Shown here: positions 6,705 through 11,439 of the stretch, piece after piece | Layout: every line of letters begins with the position of its first letter | Numbering within the stretch: the first letter of the stretch is position 1 | NCBI GenBank assembly: GCA_003024985.2 | Contig: PXIH01S0030312.1 | From: Euperipatoides rowelli | Lineage: Eukaryota; Onychophora; Udeonychophora; Euonychophora; Peripatopsidae | Direction: 5' to 3' (one strand) | Length of the DNA stretch: 11,439 bases | The notes under the pieces: generated by a model | The model's database searches: none | Told to the model about the DNA's origin: nothing | The model's input: the letters and a program-made list of their open reading frames with translations, nothing else | Translations under genes and position numbers: made by a program

Positions 6705-6753
6705 TGAATGTTTAAATGTGACGTTTGTGCCCTACTGCAATTCTACCCTTATA

Positions 6754-7960
6754 CATGGTTGGCCGATAACTCCAATGAACAACTTTATTGATAAAAACTT
6801 TTCACAAAAAAAAAGACCAATTATATTATCAATTGAGGATGGATGCATAATTTGGGGCCAAAGAGTTGTAATACCTACCTCTCTTAAGGAAAGCTATACC
6901 CAAGGAACTTCATCGTGGTTATTACAGAATTGTAAAAATTAAACTTTTGGCTAGGTCAATCTGTTGGTGGTTTAACATGGACAAGGACATTGAGCACATG
7001 CCAACTTAACCAAAACGACCCCGCCAAAGTCACCATACACCTGTGGACACCCCCAAAGTACCACACAGACATGGGTCCCTACCTGAATAAACTTTTCCTA
7101 ATTACGGTAGACAGCCACTCTAAGCGGCCAAAGGTTAAAATCCTGAAAAAAGCCACTCCAAAAAAATAATGATAACCCTAGAAAACTACTCCAGATATGG
7201 TTATCCAGAACTGATTGTCAGTGAGATTGGCACCCTGTTTACATTGGACAACTTCAAACTTTTTCGTAAAAACCCAGGAATATATCGCATTAAATCAGCC
7301 TCCTTGCACCCGGCTAGTAATGGGCAAGCTGAACGATTCGTTGAAATTTGCTAAAAATTTCCTTAAAAAGGGGAAAGATCTCTACGATAAAAATTTAGGG
7401 TTGAGGTGAACAAAGTACTTTATACTTATCGTACCACACTACACTGCACCATGAAGGTCTCCCCTGTCAAACTCTTCCTTGTAGAAAATTACATAGTAGA
7501 CTGCAAAAAATAAACCCCCCTTCCTATACTACCTCAGAAGTCGTTCAGGAACAAATCCATCGAAGGTTAAAATTTCTTAACCAAAAACTTTAGTAGAATT
7601 TATAAGACCAAGTGGATAGAGCCAAGATCATCAAAATATTGTCACCAGTGACCTTTCTAGTTCAAATGAATGATTGTAGACAATTCAAGAGGCACTTCAA
7701 TCAGCTGGGACCTTCTTACCTTCTACCCTTACAACCTCCCAGTAGGCACTCAGATTACTTCACTAGTCTTTTGGAACATTTACCGGTAAGACCCTCTACT
7801 CTACAAACCACAACAGTTACTGGTACTCGTCCAGTATCTCCACAAATCATCAACCTACCACCCAGTGATACCGAACCTCGGACACTCCACAGGATCCACG
7901 TCGTTACCCTGCCAGGACCCGGAAACCCCGGACCGCTTAACTCTCTTGTAAAGTGGATAA
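6754..7960 (+). pseudogene. Integrase remains of the Ty3/gypsy element
   Basis: HGWP (6754 onward) and DGCIIWGQRVVIPTSLKE lead into the zinc-binding region, read from 6902 as KELHRGYYRIVKIKLLAR; the second His of the usual HxGHxG pattern is Tyr here. A stop follows at 7007-7009, and another frame (6999-7169) carries CQLNQNDPAK and HTDMGPY with the first catalytic Asp (7068-7070). The frame from 7169 holds VSEIGTLFT, where the second catalytic Asp is replaced by Glu (7223-7225), and HPASNGQAERFV with the final Glu at 7331-7333; the spacing to that Glu is still 35 residues, as in DD35E enzymes. Further shifts precede YRTTLHCTMKVSP (about 7425-7470). The C-terminal piece from 7612 (ILSPVTFLVQMND, then FKRHFNQLGPS) resembles the end of gypsy integrases. 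All three frames are used, so no full product is possible. Confidence 0.9.
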
Positions 7961-8110
7961 CTGTTATATCTTTGATATAAAGCTGATAGACTAAGACATG
8001 TGTATCAAGTTCATGATACAGCAGTCTGATTTGAGAACGAACTGTTCTTTAAATAGTTTTGATCCTGAGCAGTAATGCTATAATTTTTCTCTTGTTTTGC
8101 AGTTTTATAA
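7961..8110 (+). other. Possible start of the degenerate 3' LTR
   Basis: Just after the last pol-like codons, a purine-rich aaagtggata (7951-7960) is followed by TGTTATATC (7963-7971), which suits a polypurine tract followed by an LTR beginning TG. Downstream are a perfect 7-bp hairpin TGTATCA/TGATACA (8001-8007, 8014-8020) and wider pairing agact/agtct. No matching upstream LTR exists in the window, so the LTR call rests on position alone. Confidence 0.3.
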
Positions 8111-8492
8111 TTCATTAAATTATTAGTTTCTGTTTATAAATAGCATATCTCATTTCTTTCTATTAGTGCTAATGCAAATTTTAGTACTATAGCTGCTTGG
8201 CACCAGTGGAACATCAGTTAAATAACAATTATAATGATTTTTGTCAAATGCCTTTGCAGTTAATATGTTTGTATGCTAATTATCCACTATAATGATGAAG
8301 GTAACATGGCTGAAATCAAGAGTGCATGAGTAAATAATTAAAATAAACTCAAATTATATAATAGACTACTGTATATACGATATATCTTGTCATTGCAACT
8401 GTTGAGCACTCACTTTCTTCTTTAGTACTGCAAATAAACTTTTATTTATTAGCAAACAAGTTTTAAACAAATTGAATTCTTACAATGGCAAA
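8111..8492. other. AT-rich intronic stretch, nothing recognised
   Basis: No coding frame, transposon end or RNA gene was seen between the retroelement remains and the minisatellite. Confidence 0.35.
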
Positions 8493-8636
8493 ATTATGTA
8501 GCAAATCTTAATATAATTACATTATTATGTAGTGAACTTTTATATGTTACATTATGTAACCTAAACTTCATATAATAGTAACATTATTTAGCATGTTTTT
8601 TATATAACGGCAGCATTAAAAAGAAAATTTTCATAC
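8493..8636 (+). repeat. Degenerate minisatellite, four to five units of about 28-32 nt
   Basis: Units begin ATTATGTAG or a close variant at 8493, 8521, 8551, 8583 and, weakly, 8615. They share a pattern of ATTATGTAG, then an A-rich CTT-containing core, then ATATAA and a -TAAC/-TTAC ending. The copies have diverged and the last is partial. The array ends about 210 nt before the terminal exon's acceptor. Confidence 0.65.
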
Positions 8637-8819
8637 AAAACTGTATTTTAAAACTTATATTTTTCAAATTTTGCTGAATTGCAAATGAAAATATTTGATT
8701 GGTTTAGCAGTAGATTGTTAAAAATAGCTTTTATAGTCAGGTTTTATTTTTACTTTGTCGGTTTTATTTAATATAGATTAGATTTGATGGTTTAGAAATA
8801 ATTGGAAGATATTTTCTTA

Positions 8820-8845
8820 TTTTTTTATTTTCTTTTGTCTTTTAG
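8820..8845 (+). promoter_or_regulatory. 3' splice site of the terminal exon
   Basis: A nearly unbroken pyrimidine tract (tttattttcttttgtctttt) ends in AG immediately before an abruptly GC-richer, well-coding segment. This is the strongest acceptor in the window. Confidence 0.8.
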
Positions 8846-9001
8846 TCCACCACTAGTAGTACAAGCAGGGATTCTTCACCGCAAAATCATAAAACTAAAC
8901 ACCAACAACCCACATTCAAAATTGGCGCTTTCTTTACTAAGAAGGGTAAATCATCATCCAAATCTACCTTGAAGCCTACTTCGGACAGCACAGAAGTGTG
9001 A
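8846..9001 (+). CDS. Terminal coding exon of the host gene; Ser/Thr/Lys-rich C-terminus ending -STEV
   Basis: Following a strong acceptor, the frame gives 51 codons and a TGA at 8999-9001. It begins STTSSTSRDSSPQ, has the only hydrophobic stretch FKIGAFFTKK at residues 24-33, then a KSSSKSTLK basic/serine run, and ends DSTEV. Twenty-one of 51 residues are Ser or Thr, so the segment is probably disordered and phosphorylatable. The last residues fit the class I PDZ-ligand pattern (S/T-x-hydrophobic), which would suit a membrane-cortex or scaffold-bound protein; this is inference. Codon use and base composition stand out from the AT-rich flanks. The phase fits the exon at 1062-1111. I do not recognise the protein; the conserved domains must lie upstream of the window. 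Confidence 0.8.
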   Translation, partial: STTSSTSRDSSPQNHKTKHQQPTFKIGAFFTKKGKSSSKSTLKPTSDSTEV

Positions 9002-9390
9002 AGAATCATTTAATCTTTACTATCTCCACTACGGAGATTATTTGGATACAGTTTTTTTTTTTTCCCTTTGTCATGTATTTAGTTGTTTGATTTATGTGTA
9101 CTTGTTCTGTTTATTTATAGATTCGTATAAGTTTATGGGAACATTTTAAATATCAATCCGGAACAATATATTTCTTATTTTTTTGTTTATTCGCTTTTTT
9201 GGTGAAGAAAAAAAAAAAGATTACGGTATTTACTATGGAGGGAAAATAGTTTAATATTTTGATAAACAGCATTTTAAACAAATTTTCTTCATTTTTATCT
9301 AGGCTGGGCCTAGTTATGATTCATGTTTGTGAATTTCATATTATATAAATGTATGTATTTATGTATGTGTGTGCATAAATAAATAAATGT
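9002..9390 (+). other. Likely 3' UTR with candidate poly(A) signals
   Basis: AT- and T-rich DNA follows the stop directly. The first AATAAA hexamers after it are the overlapping pair at 9378-9383 and 9382-9387; others lie at 9589-9594, 9750-9755, 10259-10264 and 10552-10557. Several transcript ends are therefore possible, and the true UTR length cannot be set from sequence. Confidence 0.45.
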
Positions 9391-9552
9391 GCGTATGATT
9401 ATATCTTATGTATATATATATATACTGTATAGATATGTATGTGTGTATATATACATACATAGTATACATTGTGTATATATATTTATGTATACCCTATATA
9501 CTGTACATGGTATATAATATATATATGAATATACATATACGGTATATAAAAT
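9340..9552 (+). repeat. TA/TG-rich simple-sequence region
   Basis: A long run of atgt, tgtg, tata and tacat words includes (TA)n near 9412-9423 and a self-complementary gtatgtgtgtatatatacat patch (9437-9460). It contains TATACTGTA and TATACGGTATA words, and forms a likely hairpin-prone or variable-length tract. Confidence 0.8.
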
Positions 9553-11275
9553 AATTTAAAAGTACCTTAGTAATTTAGATACTTCAATAATAAAATGATG
9601 AATCGCAAAGTGTGTAAATATTTTCAGCAGTCCGTTTTCTCGATTGCTAAGCGTATGAATGGTATGTTTTCCATGACCTTTCTGTTGCTGGCCACGTCCT
9701 TTGTTATATTTTAAATGTGTTGTGGACCTTTTAGAGTTTTTAAAGCATGAATAAACTCTTACCAAATTTTTTTTTTACTCTAGACGTAATATATAAAAGA
9801 AAATTCCTTGTAAATATACATAATATTTGTCTAAATTAATATCCCCATTTTTTTTCAAAGTTATTCTCCTGTTTATTAAATTTTTTATTTTTAAAACATT
9901 ATACTATAATTTTTAACTACGGTACGTAAAAATTTTTATATCGATGCAACTATACTGACATGTGACTTGTTTATTTAGTCTTATTGGTCTGCATTATGGA
10001 GGGATATTACCATATTATTAGAATTATATGATTAAAAAAACAAAGGCAATATTCTTCTGTCATATAAATTAAAAATTATAATAATTTTTTTTTTTTTTAA
10101 AGATTATATAAAAATTATGTTCAGTGAAACAGTGATGGTCTATCTATGGGCTTCCGTTTGTTTACTTTATTGACTATCAAGAAACATAAAGTAATCTGAG
10201 GGCAAAGTCTTGTTAGTCAGTGATAAAAATATTTGTTGTTAGAACAGGCAAACAAGAGAATAAATAAAGCGAACTTCATAATGTTATTGAACAGTAAATG
10301 AAAACAATAACGGAATTTGATTGTGCTGTATTCAAAAGAAGATTTTTGCTTTTAAATACAACACTTTTGAAATTACAAAATGTTTTCATTTTATCATTGA
10401 AAGTAATTAAAGGATTTCTGAAGGCAGAATTAAAGTACATACTGTATTATTTAGAAAGCTTATGATATTTTATACAATTTTAATAATGAAATAGTAATAA
10501 GCAATTTTTATTCTAAATATTAATGCATTTTTCAGATGCAATACTGTATGTAATAAATGTTTCTTTGTTTCCCATGACAAAACCCATTCTTCATCAGAAC
10601 GAACTGGAGGGAAATGGATTCATCATTGATTAGATTTTATATTTTAATAATTTTTAATTATGTAGTAATGTTTTTTTTTAATTTGAAAATCTCATTTATG
10701 AAATTGAATTAAATATTTGTTAATTATTTATAGCACAAGAAATTTATTTTCCGAAAATTTAATTTTGATTATGAATATACAGAATTTCACATGGCAATTA
10801 TGCTATATTATTATACACTGTAATTTTTTTTTTTAACTTCCTTACTCATAAGAATACTATTTTTTTGAAGATACAGTGATTATTTTTCAATTTTGATATA
10901 ATGTTTGACGTATGCCAAATCTCCGGCCATTCGATATGGCAAGTGATTTAAGAGATATTTTTCTGATATATGCCTTACAAATACAAAAAATATATATAAA
11001 AATTAGTAATAATTTAGAGTCTTGAGTAAGTAAAATACTGCTTGGTAGCATATTCTAATAATTTAAATACTGTTTATTTTAGTTTGGCATACATAAAAGA
11101 TTTTTTTTCTTCTTGCATTGAAGTCCCTACTCTTAGATTGAGGTTAACATTCACTATTATTAATGACTTGGCAAATTTATCTACTGTATATATAAAAGAT
11201 TATCATAATCGCTACTTCATTTGTTTTGGATTGTGCTAAATATTATACTACATAATGTACTTATACTATTATACA
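9553..11275. other. AT-rich 3' UTR or intergenic DNA, no gene supported
   Basis: No homologous coding frame was seen. A patch at 9595-9740 is less AT-rich than its surroundings and contains a 39-codon + frame (9595-9714) with a hydrophobic end, as well as an overlapping open stretch on the minus strand; neither is convincing. The open stretch at 11042-11239 (+) has no protein-like character. Candidate poly(A) hexamers lie at 9589, 9750, 10259 and 10552. Confidence 0.4.
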
Positions 11276-11289
11276 AGTGTGTGTGTATA

Positions 11290-11321
11290 TATATACTGTA
11301 TATTTGCAGGTACAGTATATA
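11290..11321. repeat. Perfect 11-bp inverted repeat TATATACTGTA / TACAGTATATA
   Basis: The arms (11290-11300 and 11311-11321) flank a 10-nt loop, tatttgcagg. It lies in a TA/TG-rich tract that runs to the window end (11276-11439), where TATACTGTA and its complement recur several times. Confidence 0.7.
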
Positions 11322-11439
11322 CTGAATATAATTTATACATATATTGTGCATGTTAAATTTTATATACAGTACTTTAATTATATGTAATGTATGTAGAGTT
11401 TATATACTGTATGCACTACAGATAAACTATATGCAGTAT

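Larger units (their letters stand above)
5429..6740. mobile_element. Nested non-autonomous DNA transposon (about 1.3 kb), family unassigned
   Basis: This block breaks the gypsy pol between FLR and GWP and has no retroelement similarity. Its ends are GC-richer than its AT-rich middle and share words: left end ggctagtaccacactag (5430-5446), right end ...gtgccctactgca (6727-6739), whose reverse complement tgcagtagggcac matches the left end loosely. A motif CTAGTGYRGT occurs once in each of four places near the ends, inverted on the left and direct on the right. The word TGACGTTTAA and its complement also recur near both ends. TTCTA borders both sides (5424-5428 and 6741-6745) and could be a target duplication. 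No transposase is encoded; the open stretch at 6493-6702 is not protein-like. The terminal style recalls PIF/Harbinger or ISL2EU elements, which I cannot confirm. Confidence 0.68.
4030..7975 (+). mobile_element. Decayed Ty3/gypsy retrotransposon (Mag/K02A2.6-like), 5'-truncated and interrupted
   Basis: In the order expected for a Ty3/gypsy pol gene, the sequence carries reverse transcriptase, RNase H, a linker, then integrase with zinc-binding, catalytic and C-terminal parts. The similarity to the animal K02A2.6-like/Mag-type group is recognised by eye from motifs such as LPFGIS, YLDD, LGHIVS, TDNKPL, HGWP and HPASNGQAERFV. Reading moves between all three frames and meets several stops, so the element is dead as it stands. 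No gag, protease, primer-binding site or paired LTRs were found; the left end is probably truncated at about 4030. A DNA transposon of about 1.3 kb (5429-6740) sits in the linker before integrase. The element lies in the same orientation as the host gene, inside its presumed intron. Confidence 0.93.
1112..8845 (+). other. Probable large intron (about 7.7 kb) full of mobile-element remains
   Basis: The stretch begins at a gtaagt donor after the exon at 1062-1111 and ends at a strong acceptor (tcttttgtcttttag, 8831-8845) before the terminal exon. Exon phases on both sides are zero, consistent with direct joining. It holds a foldback element, a hAT-like end, a Ty3/gypsy relic with a nested DNA transposon, a minisatellite and microsatellites. 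Further small exons inside cannot be excluded; the best acceptor-like tract seen is at about 3940-3963. Confidence 0.55.

Noticed and set aside
8075-8125. Acceptor-like tract ttttctcttgttttgcag
   Set aside because: The following frame ends within eight codons in the frame checked and it falls in the presumed LTR region; no donor follows.
3800-8300. A pair of LTRs flanking the gypsy remains
   Set aside because: No convincing direct repeat was found by eye between the left and right flanks; the right LTR start is only positional.
11042-11239. 65-codon + open stretch near the right end
   Set aside because: Low-complexity AT-rich frame with no supporting splice or homology evidence.
1-11439. 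CRISPR array, bacterial operon or phage genes
   Set aside because: No regularly spaced repeats with unique spacers, no ribosome-binding-site-led gene strings; introns and retroelements indicate a eukaryote.

Overview
The window looks like AT-rich, non-coding-dominated DNA from a metazoan draft genome, more likely an invertebrate than a vertebrate. The grounds are GT-AG splice sites, a Ty3/gypsy relic whose reverse transcriptase resembles the animal Mag/K02A2.6-like group, a hAT-like transposon end, abundant simple repeats and two N positions (2785, 3742). The species cannot be named from the sequence.

Layout, left to right. Positions 2-61 read as the last 19 codons of an unidentified acidic/serine-rich protein tail. 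A host gene on the + strand then spans most of the window. It has a possible 36-nt micro-exon (261-296), a well-supported 50-nt exon (1062-1111) with two perfect gtaagt donors 12 nt apart, and a convincing terminal coding exon (8846-9001) that ends in a PDZ-ligand-like -STEV tail, followed by an AT-rich 3' UTR region. All the phases fit: the micro-exon leaves one base, the 50-nt exon begins with two and ends on a codon boundary, and the terminal exon starts on a codon boundary. I could not identify this gene; the visible part is a Ser/Thr/Lys-rich, probably disordered C-terminus.

The intron of about 7.7 kb between 1112 and 8845 is a graveyard of mobile elements: a GC-rich repeat-like island (1617-1742), a foldback element with 88-nt inverted arms (2216-2835), a bulged hairpin (2988-3036), a hAT-type end (3176-3243), two tight perfect hairpins (3831-3918), and a decayed Ty3/gypsy element (about 4030-7975). 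The gypsy element keeps pieces of reverse transcriptase, RNase H and integrase, spread over all three frames with stops, and lacks gag, protease and recognisable paired LTRs. It is split at the RNase H/integrase linker by a DNA transposon of about 1.3 kb (5429-6740) whose ends carry a repeated CTAGTGYRGT motif. A degenerate ~30-nt minisatellite (8493-8636) lies just upstream of the terminal exon.

The right-hand 2.4 kb is 3' UTR and/or intergenic DNA with several AATAAA signals, a TA/TG-rich simple repeat and inverted repeats built on TATACTGTA. I see no bacterial-type operon, CRISPR array, tRNA or rRNA. No clearly new functional system is present. The best leads are the tandem splice donors, the foldback element with CpG-biased divergence between its arms, and the nested non-autonomous DNA transposon.
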